DNA from: Anthoceros angustus
Taxonomy: Eukaryota; Streptophyta; Anthocerotopsida; Anthocerotales; Anthocerotaceae
Length of the DNA stretch: 64,000 nucleotides
Direction of reading: 5' to 3'
Assembly (NCBI GenBank): GCA_010909165.1
Contig: VJWM01000209.1
Coordinates: forward strand, 269,411 to 333,410
This document shows, piece after piece, positions 31,297 through 43,048 of this stretch. The position numbers and the translations under genes are program-made. Under the pieces are notes generated by a model. It was not told where the DNA came from, ran no database searches, and worked only from the letters and a program-made list of their open reading frames with translations. Every line of letters begins with the position of its first letter. Position 1 is the stretch's first letter.

Positions 31297-33080
31297 TTCC
31301 ATTCACACACACCACATACACTCTTAATTTCGGAACACAGCCAGCAGAAGGAAGGGTAAGGGGAGGAAGAATTCTCAAGGCCACAGGCACAGAGCAAGCT
31401 CCGACCCGCGCCAATCCCTCGATTTTCCCCTCCTCGGTCGTGAGGATGCTCACTCACCTCCCTCCGCCTCTGGAGCAAGCTCGACCACCCCTAGGCGTCT
31501 CGCACACCCTACCTCATCGATCGGACGTCTCCAACCAGCCACAGGCGGGGATCTCAACCAAATTATCTCGCCGAGGGGCACACGCCCTCTTATACATCGG
31601 ATGGGCGCCATGCCCTGATTTTTAGGTCCCAAGATGGCCATCATGAAGGCGCACCCACAATTCGGGCGATCTTAGGTCCAAGCAAGATCCTAACCAAATC
31701 TATCCTTAGGATGCTATCACCTATCTCGCCACGCTTATCGCGCCTCCTCGACTTGGCCGGCCTTCGTCCTCCATCGCTGCCACGAGCCCTCCCGCCACGC
31801 CCGATCCGACAGTTTTCCACAATACTTCCACCTCACCACCGCTGGACGCCCCTAATTTGAGGTGTATCGCCTGAGCTTCCGCTTGCCGCCTATTGCCGAG
31901 GATTATTACGGTTCCTCGTCCACCCAAGCTGGACCTCCTCCTCACTTAACTCCTCCAAAGTCGCCTGATAATAGGGGGCCAACCCCACACTGGGCGCAGG
32001 TAGAAGTATGCACTTCGAGTCCTCACTTGCAGTAGGTAGGCCCTGATCCCTCCTATTTCCACACGCACATGGATAGTGAGGTTAAGCACTGCCCCATTCA
32101 CATATAGACCAGAACATAAGTTTCCTCATCCATGTGCCGCAACATAATAGGACCTCCTCGCAGTGAGGTGCTTACCCCTCCTCGGGCTTTCATTCACACA
32201 CCACATACACTCTTAACGGAACCGTGGCGAAGGAAGGGTAAGGGAGGAAGAATTAGGCATCCGCCGGGCGTGCAGGCAAGCTCCGACCGCCCGCGCCAAT
32301 CCCTCGATTTCCCCTCCTCAAACTGAGGATCGCTCACTCACCTCCCCTCCGCCCGTCTGCCGGAGCAAGCTCGACCACCCCTAGGCGTCGCACACCCTAC
32401 CTCATCGATCGGACGTCTCCAACCAGCCACAGGCGGTGTGGGGATCTCAACCAAATTATGCTCTGGGAGGCTGGTCGCCCCTCTTATACATCGGATGGGC
32501 GCCATGCCCTAGATTTTTAGGTCCCAAGGTGGCCATCATGAAGGCGCACCCACAATTCGGGCGATCTTAGTCCAAGTAATCTTAACCAAATCTATCCTTA
32601 GGATGCTATCACCTTCTCTCACGCTTGTCTGCTGCGCCCTCCTCGACTTGGCACAGCCTTGTCCTCCATCGCTGCCACGAGCCCTCCCGCCAGTCAGCGG
32701 GTTTCCCTGATACTTCCACCTCACACGCTGCTGGGCGTCCTAATTTGAGGTGTATCGCCTGGAGCTTCGCGTCTTCCGCTTGCCGCCTGTGAGGATTATT
32801 ACGGTTCCTCGTCCACCCAACTGGACCTCCTCACTTAACTCCTCCAAAGTCGCCTCCGCATAATAGGGGGCCAACCCCACACTCAGGCGCATGGTAGAAG
32901 TATGCACTTCAGTCCTCACTTGCGGTGAGTAGGCCCATCCCTCCTATTTCCACGCACATGGATAGTGAGGTTAAGCCACGCGTTCCCCATTCACATATAG
33001 ACCGAATATAAGTTTCCTCATCCATGTGCAACATAATAGGACCTCCTCTGCGGTGAGGTGCTTACCCCTCCTCCGTGGCT
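31297..33080. repeat. About 890-bp head-to-tail duplication in element A
   Basis: CATTCACAC...CACATACACTCTTAA occurs at 31,300 and 32,190, and the following ~880 bases repeat in both. Shared landmarks include GATCGGACGTCTCCAACCAG and CCAACCCCACACT. Copy differences are dense small indels at CG/CAG/CTG. The equivalent part of element B (51.9-53.3 kb) is single copy. Confidence 0.9.
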
Positions 33081-34140
33081 ACACACAGTGGCTTGGCTCA
33101 TGTCCTCGCGAGGCGCCACGTCGCATCCTCGCCGCCCGCCTCTGGCCGCTTGAGTTGGGCTCGCCAATGCGGTGGCGGCTTCCGCTACGCGGTGGTGGAC
33201 TCCACGGTTTGCCCGCTCAAAGAACCCCAGAGTGCCACCGTTGCGCTTTTCCTTCGCGTAGTTCCTTCCACTACCCGGTCGTGGTCCTGCTACCTCGCCT
33301 TTTCCCTTATCCTTTCGCTCGGCCACGTGCCTCATCCCGCCTCCGCTTATACTGCTCCGCCAGGGCCTTTCCACAGAGGCCGCCTCTTGCTCGGGCTAAC
33401 AGCCTCCCCTGCATCTCTTGGTTCGTCTCATGGGCATCCTTAATTTGAGCCATGAGCTTCCGCCGACATGGCTCAACTTCCCGAGCCCCGCACAAATCCT
33501 CCTCAATCTTGGCTCTTTTTCCTCTAGGTCTCGCTTGTCTTCCTCCGGTTGCTTGCGCTTGGCCTCCCTTCACAAACCCGGCCTTCACTACTTCCTCCGC
33601 CGCCTTGCACATCGAGCCATGTGAGAGCCAAGGCCGCTTGATCTAACAAACTGCAGTCTTGACCATCGATGTGGCCCCTGCAAATCCAATTGTGGCGGCC
33701 CGCGCTGCACGCCATCCCTCGTCGAGCACCTTCCTTCCCAGAAGGTGCGCACCACCAATCTGGCCGCATCCACTGCTGCTGGAGTCCTTGAAAATCTCCT
33801 CCCATGCCGAGGAGAGGTCCGCTCGAGGTTCACCCTAATTCCTCGAGGTTGGTTCATCATCATCCGTCCAAGAAATTGCCTTCCTCCCGCCTCTTCTTCC
33901 GCCACCTCAACCTGCCGATTGGCCTTTACTTTCTGCAGCGCCCGCCTTCGACCTGGTGACGCGCGCGTCCACCTTCACCTTTTCACGAGGCCCGCCCGCC
34001 TTCCTCTTCTTATTGGTGGAAATTTCTTCTTCCTCGTAGCTGCCCGCGCCACGACTCTGCACTGCCCCGATTCCACCTCGATTTCCTCCTTGGGCTCCTC
34101 CGCCTTCCACTTCACCTCCCTAACCGGCTTCCACATGTGA
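33018..34140 (-). pseudogene. Element A internal coding-like region, unknown protein
   Basis: Minus frames give basic, Ala/Arg/Glu-rich code: EEVVKAGFVKGGQAQATGGR, then REVEPCRRKLMAQIKDAHE, ELMAQIKD-type coiled coil and ALAEQYKRRRDEARGRAKG. The same protein is readable in element B on the plus strand (51,280-52,000). Conservation in two diverged copies suggests it was once translated. No known domain is evident. It could be a coiled-coil gag-like or transposon accessory protein. Confidence 0.4.
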
Positions 34141-34797
34141 AGGAGGCCACAATTTCCACCTCCATTGGCATGCATAAAGATGGACCAGAAGGTGAAATTA
34201 GAGAGGGCCGGTAGGAGCAATCGTTCATCCTCTCTTCACACAATTTGTCAAAGAGAATCCGTCATCGATTTTGCTTGACAACTTCATGGAGGAACAATGA
34301 AGTGGTCGACAAATAATCCCCGCTTCTTGTCAGAAGAAACCCTGGACCACGGCCAGCCCATCAATCAGGTCTTTGTGCCAAGTCAACCAAGGTTCCCCGG
34401 ATTGCCCGCCTTAACGGCGATGCTGCTGGCAGGCTCCTTTCCTAAAGGTTCCATCACCAACCCACGGCCTCCTCCATCTAGCCCATGTACCCTCCTAACC
34501 AATTCCAGATCCCAATCCTAGGGCCTCGCTCTAATCCCTTCGCCCGATTGCTTGCCTTTCAGATGGCGGGCACACTCTGTCTCCAGTTTCACGTAATTCC
34601 AGCGCTTCTCCATGAAACCCATCCTTCACCAATTCCCCAAATTTCGGACTCTCAATGGTCCATGTTTGGCCATTGCAAACACAATCTCAGAATTGTGACC
34701 TTGGCGCCATCCCCTCATTCCCGCCTCCGCTGAAATGGGTGAAGTCTTGCTCGAAATTCCTAGCGGGTCCCGGCCGTCCAGTGTTCCTTCCTTCTCA
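34141..34797. other. Element A sequence before the nested CACTA-2
   Basis: No gene is recognised. It ends with the TCA target site (34,795-34,797) of CACTA-2. The rest of element A resumes at 42,444. Confidence 0.4.
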
Positions 34798-34834
34798 CCC
34801 TACTAAATGGGCACCCTATGTTACACTTTTATTA

Positions 34835-35070
34835 AGATTTGGACCCTGGATGTAACACTCATGTTACAATTTTATGTCATGTAACACTTTTGGGCCCCTT
34901 GTTACACTTTGGCTTGGAAACCATACCACGGTGCATCGTTGCAATCATGTTGCAATGGTGTTGCAATTATGTTAAGATGAAGTGAGAGGTGGTTTTGCCC
35001 TCTCTCAAAATTGCAACATGATTGCAACATTCAAAGTGTTACAAGAGAGTCTTGTAACACTTTTGGAGAG
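34835..35070. repeat. CACTA-2 left subterminal repeats
   Basis: At least a dozen copies of TGTTACA/TGTAACA and TTGCAAC/GTTGCAA words alternate in both orientations, mirrored at 42,050-42,420. Arrays like this bind the element's regulatory protein in En/Spm. Confidence 0.75.
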
Positions 35071-38000
35071 CAATGCCAACCTCCTCCCCATCCACCCGCC
35101 CTTTTACTTTTGCCCTTTGAAATACCACGTTTTACTTGGTAGTTACCAAATACGCCCTTCAATACGACCATATACAAATACTGTATCAATACATCATTGT
35201 ACTATATGCATGTAGTCTACTGATGATAAATGTAATGTATTATTCTAAGTGCTATACGGACGTATTCAATTTCATATAAAATAAGTTTGTATATTACAGC
35301 GTATTACATTACCTTTGATGCATATATATTCATGGTATGATACTTTGTATTTACTATACGTGTAAATAGCGACTCCCTTATAATTCCCTACTTTATAGCA
35401 TGCTGGCTTGCGGTTTGTCCTTCCACGTCAACAATAGCCATCGGCTTCATCATAAGCGAAGATATTGTCCCCACCTATCACCTTATTGTGACGTATCAAC
35501 GAGGTTATGCCCCTACAAGATTGTCAGGCGGAAATTTGGTATGCGGCGGCTTATGCTTTTACGCCTCCATGTAAGGCACTTCCACTGGCCATGATGCACC
35601 CAGAAACTTCCGCCTCCCGCTCGATTCGCAATTTTCTTCTTCCCTCCCACTTTGCGAGGCAAGCTTTGCCACTTCCTCCGCTTCCCTCACACGCCGCACA
35701 TATTACACATACAAACCAAGCATGGCCACAGTTATCCAGTTAATGGGTTTCCACAAGCTGTCCATTTGCCTTACCTTCCCTCCAGCCCCTCCTCTTTTCT
35801 TACGCCCTTCTTGCTGGACATTTTCTCTTCCGTCCTCCTTCTTCCATTTGTAGCCCGTTGTATGTCTTGCCCACATGGCCGCCTCCTCTACTCCTCCTCC
35901 TGTTTTCCTCTTTGGCCTCCACCCTTTATCACGGTGGCATTGCCTCAACTGGGCTCCACTGCGAGTCCATGCATGCCTCAAAGATCCGCAAGGTATATGT
36001 CTGCAGCATAGTAGGCTGTCGTCCTCTTCAAGCCTCCTCTCCAAGGCTCCATGTTCTCTCGCAGGCGTCCCCGTCCCTGTCCCCGGCCTCCATCGCATTG
36101 GCCTTTTGCCGATATCAACTGCACCTGTTGCCCTCTTAGTCCTCCTTCATTCTCTCTCCCCTCGACATGCCTCATGTTCGTTCGCCTTTTGCCCGGCTCA
36201 TGGTCACCTGTGGGTGATCCACTCTTGTCCGCCTCCGCCACCCGCTCCTCCTAGTCCCCTGCGATTTTTTATTGCCATAGTACACAAGTGTGTTTCTTCC
36301 TAGTAATGACGGATTTGCCCCCTCCATTATCACCACCCTCACCGCCTCCACACACCTTGTTCCCGCCTCCATCAATCGTCGCTCCACTCCCCAGTCCCAA
36401 CGCCTCCACCCTCCCCATACATGATCACAGCGGTCGCGGGCACCCTCCACCTCTTTTCCATTATTTGCTTGCCGCCCACTGCAGCCCTCGCTGCCGTGCC
36501 TCCATTGACCCCAATCCGGCATGCGGCTTCCACCATCCCTAGGCAATCCGTGGTGTGCACCACCTGTCACGTCCACCTGCTGTCCTGGTTCCCCTCCCCT
36601 CACTTCCTCCCCTCCACATGCTTCCTCAAGATCGCGCCTCACTTCCACTTCCCCGCTCCTTGTTCGCCGTCGCTTTCCCCATTCAAAGTCCTGTCCTCGC
36701 CTCCTGGCCTCCTTCCTCCCAAGCCCCTTCCGCGCCATCCATTCCTTGATAGCCTCTCGTCGTCCATGTCACCACCTCGTACCATCGTTGCCCCCACCCC
36801 TTCCTTCCGTCGTCTCGGAAAGGCCACCATATCGAGATCCATCTTCAATTCAATGTCGTTAAGAAAAATGGTCATTTCCTTGTTCTCCTTGCAATAGCCT
36901 CGAACCTCTAGGATCTTTTCATACACTCCCTATCTTACTCAAAGGAACTCGTGCAGAACCCCACTATCGCCCCTTTCCACGATTTCCACCCTTTCCCTTC
37001 AAGCAATCGTGCCACCGCCCGCCCCTCGAAGGTTGCCTCCCCTGTCTCCAAGCTTGAACGCTGCCGGCATGCGGTGCACATGTGTTACCGCTTGTCCACC
37101 ATGCCCACTCATCGCCCGCAAACTTAACGTGTGCACACTTTGCCACTATTCTTGCCGTGCGTCTGCGAAAACCCACCTCATCCAATGTAAATAGCTCTTC
37201 ATCTATTTCCTTCACTTCGCACGCGGTGCTCCAACTCCGCATCCGTCGGGGCCGAGGTTCCACGCCCCAAAGTTGTCAAAATCAAGTCCGGGCTCGTGAT
37301 AGCCCTCGCCTCTTTTCTCCTCGACGTCTTCGACGAGGAGGCGCTTCTTCACATCGCCGATGTCTAAATGGAGACCACTGGGTGCGGTGGATGAGCGATA
37401 GCCCGAGGCCATTTGGCCCCTCATCCTCCCCACCGATGCATCGTCGGCGGCTGTCACAGGTACTATGCAGCGCCAGAATGCTGGACTCCCCTAGCAAGCT
37501 TCACCTCGCCATACTCCCCATCTGCCACCGTTGTCCACCACCTTCGTGCCATGCTGAAATGGCTTCCTCTCAGTGAAAGGTGCCAGCCATGAGTCCCGGT
37601 CCGAATTCAAGGCTATTTTGAAAAAGCTTTGTTTGCAAAGGCCCGGTGGTTGTCATTTACTCCTCTTGGCATCGTGCACATGCTACTTGCCCATAATCGT
37701 AAACAATTTTCACACAACCTTGACAGACTTGGGAGCAAGTTTCATGTCCCATTAGTTACGACGTTACTCATGATGTATTATATTGCCCATGGCTTAATCT
37801 CAATCAATTCGCATTTACCATTAGTATCGCCTTCCACCCACCAAAGATTGCCTTGTGCATCCGGAGGGAGGAGACAATAGACTATAGCATGCAAACCAAT
37901 CACCATACATGATTTATTCCACTTCAGTGACGCTGATCGTATGACGCAGCATGTGTCATGTCAACGGTCAGCGTATCATGACGGGCACCAAACCATACCC

Positions 38001-41000
38001 ATCCATTCCGCCAAGCATAAGACAGTCAGCCGGTTTTTATTGCGTGGCGGCATGGGAAGTACAAGTAGTGATCAAGGATGAAGGACTTTCCCATCCCAAT
38101 GTTTAATTACGTGTAGCATATGTCCCCACATTGTGAGGTATAAACCGTCCACGACTCACCGGTTGCCGTGCCCCGAGACGGCAAGAGCTAGGGACGACGG
38201 CCCTCCAGTCCTTGATGGTGACGAGGAGAGCAACCTCCCATCCATCATCCTCGATGGCCATCGTCATTGACGGTGGCCTTGTCCTTGTGGCCATCGTCGG
38301 TTTCCACCACTGTGCAACAATAATGTGCACACACTTCGCAATGATCCACAAGACCACGAATTGAGGGCGGAAGGCGGCGGTTTTGACTTATCACAGTTCA
38401 CAAACACTTTAGCCCGCAGCATGGACTTGTAGGTAGGCTTAATAGGGCCAAAAAGTGTTCACATCCGCACCTCACTGGGCGAACCCCGGCCATACTGTGT
38501 GGTCACTGAACACCATGCCGCACCACGTGGAAGGAACCACCTCGCCACCGAGCAACCAAGTCCCCACGAGGGATAGCCACGTGAGAGGCTGCTCCACGCC
38601 ATGAGTGGGCGGTGACGCCCTCCAACCTTTGCAAGGATCCTTGATGGCTATCAAGATTTCTAGTTGTGCACCAAGATGGAGACATGAACACACGCCTGGT
38701 GGTCACCACCACCCGCCCATTTAGGTTTCCGACGGAAGCTAGCTCCAGGATACGCCAACATGTCCGTCATACATGGCATAAGGTAGCAAGGAGAGCGCGC
38801 GGTAGGCATATTTCCTGAAAGATGTGCTCTTGCTTGTTGCGAGGATGACCAAGAGAAAGGTAGTAAGCGTGAAGCGAGGGCAAGGTGGTGACATTTAAAG
38901 CGGACCACCACCTTCTGACCTCTTGTGCCCCAGGCCACATCGGGTTGCGTGATGAGAGGATCTTGAATTTCAAACCCGGCCCTTACATGCGACAAACCAA
39001 ACATGGCGGGCTTTGATGGTCGACCGTCAATCATCAGGACGATTCTGTTGCCGTAAATACAGCAATGAATGAGGTGAAGCTGGCTCTACCTGACCCCATG
39101 GGCCGCTGAATGCGAAGTTTGTTTTCATGTTCCCTATAGGGTCGGAAACTTTGCGCTACTTGACCTATGCACGCCATAGTGACGCCGTGAGCCGCCACCC
39201 TAGCATGGTGCCGGACTCATTGCGTGAATACATTATACGTTCCCGCCATGATGACGCCAGCATGTGATTGGTGGAGAGCGTAATGGGAGTCTCGAACGAT
39301 TTAACATCATTATTATCTAGGAGAACCGGGAAATTGGCATATATATGGCAAACCACAGTATCGGACTCATCTCTTCATTCCTTGGCATAATGAAAGGGGC
39401 ATTAGTTTGCTTGAATGGCTCTCACGTGCCACCCACCGTCCTTGCACAATGGTGGTAGATGTTGATATAGATTATTACCTAAACAAGTGGAACAAAAGAA
39501 CTGGCTCCGCTTCGACGCTCAAACCATCTTTTCGCACGACGTGTGGTGGCTGTTTTCTTCCATGCCATGAGTTTTCAATTATTGTAATGGTTCAAACACT
39601 CCACCTTCAGCTTGACCATGGTGGAGGGAGAATTTTATTTGAGAGAAAAGTGTGGAACCATTGTCCTTGGTTCATGGCTAAGTTAGTAAGACGGCCAGCG
39701 ACCTTGTCATGGCATGGCACTCGGTCATCTGCCACTCGAAATCAAATCAGACAAACACTCTGTCCTTGGGTCACGAAATGGTCATAAAAAATCACTGGGA
39801 CTATATATGGCATGCATGGAAGAATGGCATACCGCTCGATAAGGAAGGTTTCGTGTTACTCGCACAAACACGGAAGTAAGCGCCAACATGGAAGGTGGCA
39901 TGGCAAGATCGTATAGCCATGCCACGTAGTCCCCTTCTGATGGAAGCACGGCGAAGGATGGTCCTAAGCGGCCGGCAAGTGGAGGTGGGCACGTGCGGGA
40001 GAATGCGGATTCAACCTGGGCGGGAGTGGAGAGGGTGGATGATCATCAGCAGGGAGCAGGAGGCGGGCAGTAGAGAGAGGTGTTGGCCGGAGGGAGAACT
40101 TCCAACAGAAGTGGGAGTTCACGCCAGTCTGGCCAAAGAGGAGGACGATGTTGAGAGAAAGCGCCCGCAAGGGGAGGGGTGTCTCTAAATGTGTGGGAGA
40201 GCTAATGCTGAGCCGACGCTTTGTTGCAGAGAGAGAATCCAAAACTTTTCAGAGGAGGAATCGCCAGTGGCCGGCCGTGACATCGTGAGGGGAGAGGAAT
40301 TTGGCGTGGAGTCCGGAGAAAGAAAGAGGCATCGGGTGATCGGGAGGAGCATGGTGGTGTCATGAGGCCCAAGACCGCCTAATCGTGGGCTGTAGAGAGG
40401 CGGCCATTGGTCTTGTGGACCTTCTTCTGCTCGGGTGATGGCATGATGGATAACCCCAACAACGTGGGAGGAGGATGTCTCTGTGAGGGGAGGAAATTGT
40501 ACTGCCCGGGAGATGGGGCTGGTTCAAGCCACTGGAAATGAGGCGGTTGCGAGGCGGCCAAGAACGCGTGCATATGATGGTCGAGGAGGATCAGTGAAGA
40601 GAAGGATACCTGGCAGTTAATGATGGGGAAAGCGCATACAGCGTAGAGGCTGATGTGGAGATGGCGGACGATGAGTGGAGGAGACCCATTATACCACCAT
40701 ATACCCACCTACATTGAAAGGAATTGAGAATTGATGGAGGCAAAGGTTGGCGGTAAGCCACACCGACGCCATTGCCGTGTTGTGTGTGCTGATGGGCGGT
40801 GGGGAGGTACATGGTCAGTGGAGCCTAAGGCCTATTATGTGCGATGGAGGTTGGGTGGAGAATGAGGTTGGACCGAGTTAACTGCTGGTAACGTAGATAT
40901 GTAGGACGCGTGAAGCTCTAAGTGATGTGTGTGCATGACTGCAGGGAAGAAGGGAAGTGGGAAAGTCAGGAAGGTAGAAGGCCATAAGGCTGTCGAAGGA

Positions 41001-41480
41001 AGGCACAGCATGTATACTAGTGGAGAGAAGGAAGATGGAGGAAAGGTGGCAAATGGTGGGGCGTCACCGCCAAGTGATGCATGGAGGCAACGTGAGATGG
41101 TGAGTGAACCCGATGTGGGAGCGGAGCGCTCGAAGAGATGGTGGGGAACACGGATGTGAGGAGTAGCACCTTTGAGAGATGGTGCAGTTTTGGATGGATG
41201 AGAGAATGCGGGATGCAGATGCAATGAAAACAACTAGTGGCAGTGGGCCCGTTATGGAGGTGGAATGTGAATGTTCGAGCCATTTTCTTGCGAGATCGGA
41301 GTTCCCAGATGCGGGTGGACCGGTGATGGTCAATCAAGAACAAAGCAGATGGAATTGGTATTCCCACCTTTATAGCCTAGCATTTACGAGGGGTCCTTAA
41401 GTAGTGATTGAGGCTGGATAGGTCTAGGAATGTGGAACCCCCGAAACAATGGTGTTGTCTCAGAAGTCACCAAGTGACGC
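35071..41480. other. CACTA-2 interior, no gene identified
   Basis: AT-rich at 35,150-35,390. The plus strand is strongly C/T-rich at about 35,600-37,600 and G/A-rich at about 40,000-41,400, which creates long open frames on several strands with Pro/Ser/His-rich products that look like composition artefacts. Smoother code appears at 37,630-37,880 and 39,400-39,790 on the plus strand, without recognisable motifs. The region may be decayed transposase genes or captured DNA. Confidence 0.4.
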
Positions 41481-42420
41481 CGACCATGACGCGTATGGCT
41501 ATCACTTGGAAGAGCATATGTTTGTAGATAAAGTTAATTGTATGGCAAATTGGCAACAATGTGATAGAGATAGGGGAACAGACTGTCCAAAATTCCAATT
41601 AATTTGTCAATAAAATCAAACACTTATATATGCAAGGTGCTGAGGTAGCAGGGTTTAACGCATATTACAATATAAACAAGTCTTGGCTATATACGTATAA
41701 TGTATACAAAGGAGGTATATAAGTACACTAATATAATATAAGTACTCAGATGGATGTATATATATGTACACATACCCGTATGTCTTGAAGCCTATATACT
41801 TATATGTATACAAAGGATATACAAGGAGGTAAAATAGGAAGGAAGGACGGCCCCATGAGGGGAGGAAGGTCCTTGTTATAATCATGTTGCAAGGAAGAGG
41901 GAAGAGTATAAAATGGTTGTGATGGGGAGGTCCTTCTCCAACAGTCATGATGGAGGAGAAGTGAAAGAGTATAAAAAGTGGTGTAAGGGGAGGTAACTAG
42001 CAAGGTGAGGTGAGAGGAGAGACCAAGCATTGTGTTAAGATGGGGTGAGAAGGTGGATAAGAAATTGACACCACCAAGCCATAAGAGTGTTGCAATTTTG
42101 AAGTGGTACATGAAGTGAGAGACCAAGCATTGTGTTAGGATGGTGGGAGAAGGAAGAGAAAAATGGACCAACTTAACACCAAGCCATCAAAACATGTTGC
42201 AAGTTGGAAGTGTTACATAAAATTGCAACACGTAATAAGGCGGTGGGAAATTATTAATAATGCTTGTGAGAGGGTGTACCCGGAAGGGTGAGGTGGGAAG
42301 AGAGTGCCGGGTTCGTGTTAAGATGGCACAAGCGGGACAGAACTAACAAACTTAATACCAAGCCTCCAAAACATGTTGCAATGTGGAAGTGTAACAAAAA
42401 TTGCAACATCGGTAACATAG
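41481..42420. repeat. CACTA-2 right subterminal region with AT-rich segment
   Basis: Very AT-rich at 41,570-41,830 (many ATATAC/TATAAG words). Then come two related segments with 'GAGACCAAGCATTGTGTTA(A/G)GATGG' at 42,009 and 42,118, and TTGCAAC/TGTTGCA words up to the terminal repeat. It has no coding content. Confidence 0.65.
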
Positions 42421-42443
42421 GGTGCCCTTTTCTAGTAGGGTCA

Positions 42444-43048
42444 ACAGCAGTAGCGCTGACACGCCTCCCTTCGCGCCCGGGATTTACCTGTTGGTGAGGG
42501 TTTGAGGCTGCCTCCTCGCGATTGCGCCTCTCCGGTGATTATCGCGGTATCCCAGAATGCAGCTCCTCCGTCTCGGCGCTCCGGCCAGATTCTTCCATTG
42601 CTCACTCTCGCTCCGACTTCGCCTGCGCCGCTGAGCATTACATTGCTTTCCAAATCTTTAGGGTTAAGTTCCCGGCCCCCTACGCGATTACTTCTCGTTT
42701 CCTCTTTCACGACGCTCCCCGGTCATCCCCTTCACGCAACCTCTCACCCTTTCCAACTACATGCGGATTTGGGGTTCGACCTCTAACCTATGGTGACAAA
42801 ACCCCTAAATACGCAACCCCTACCTCATATATATAGACTTTTTAGAGGATGTCAACCCATGGGCCAAGGAACATCAGTGGGACACTTATTATCTAATCTA
42901 AGAAACAAAACAAAAAAACCCCATAGGCCAAGGTCATTTTACTATAAATACCTTTGCCTCATCAACACGACTTATTTTCACCACACTTGACCCAAAACAA
43001 AAAAAACTTCAAGCACATTTCATTGGGGGTTTGAGTCTAAGTACATGC
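42444..43048 (-). promoter_or_regulatory. Element A promoter-like end module
   Basis: This 0.6 kb end is AT-rich, with TATA-type sequences on the minus strand (TATTTATAG near 42,942; CTATATATATGAGG near 42,820). It is clearly related to 50,750-51,010 (element B, opposite strand) and 60,060-60,320 (element C). Shared words include CCTTGGCC(T/C)ATGG and TTAGATTAGATAATAAGT. It is likely the transcription start region of the A/B/C family. Confidence 0.55.

Larger units (their letters stand above)
34798..42440. mobile_element. CACTA-2: 7.6 kb CACTA-like element nested in element A
   Basis: The left end CCCTACTAAATGGGCACCC and the right end (inverse) CCCTACTAGAAAAGGGCACC continue into CTATGTTAC on both sides, a terminal inverted repeat of about 28 bp. 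TCA is duplicated at 34,795-34,797 and 42,441-42,443, the 3-bp duplication typical of CACTA. Both subterminal regions are packed with TTGCAACA/TGTTGCAA and TGTAACAC words. The first base is C-C-C-T-A rather than C-A-C-T-A. No transposase is readable inside, so it looks non-autonomous or eroded. Confidence 0.8.
30555..43048 (-). mobile_element. Element A: unclassified insertion in the CACTA-1 DUF4218 code
   Basis: It splits DUF4218 between SKEINPRH (43,060) and PMKKQEA (30,550). The flanks ATGTGTGG (30,547-30,554) and ATGTCGTGG (43,049-43,057) look like an 8-9 bp target duplication with one indel at a CG. It shares its whole length, apart from the nested CACTA-2, with element B in inverse orientation and partly with element C. 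An AT-rich, TATA-containing module lies at its 42.8-43.0 kb end, so transcription would run toward 30.5 kb. A 9-bp duplication would suit a Mutator-like element. Confidence 0.65.

Noticed and set aside
30927-31625. 232-codon plus-strand frame in element A
   Set aside because: Low-complexity Ser/Thr/His/Pro product. Not kept in the matching part of element B.
36172-36738. 188-codon minus frame and overlapping plus frames in CACTA-2
   Set aside because: Frames on several strands of a pyrimidine-rich stretch with Arg/Gly or Pro/Ser-rich products. Composition effect.
42444-43048. Reading this module as one LTR of an LTR retrotransposon spanning 43-60 kb
   Set aside because: The related copies at 50.75-51.0 (opposite strand) and 60.06-60.32 are not in a direct-repeat pair with gag or pol between them. 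CACTA transposase code flanks and separates them.
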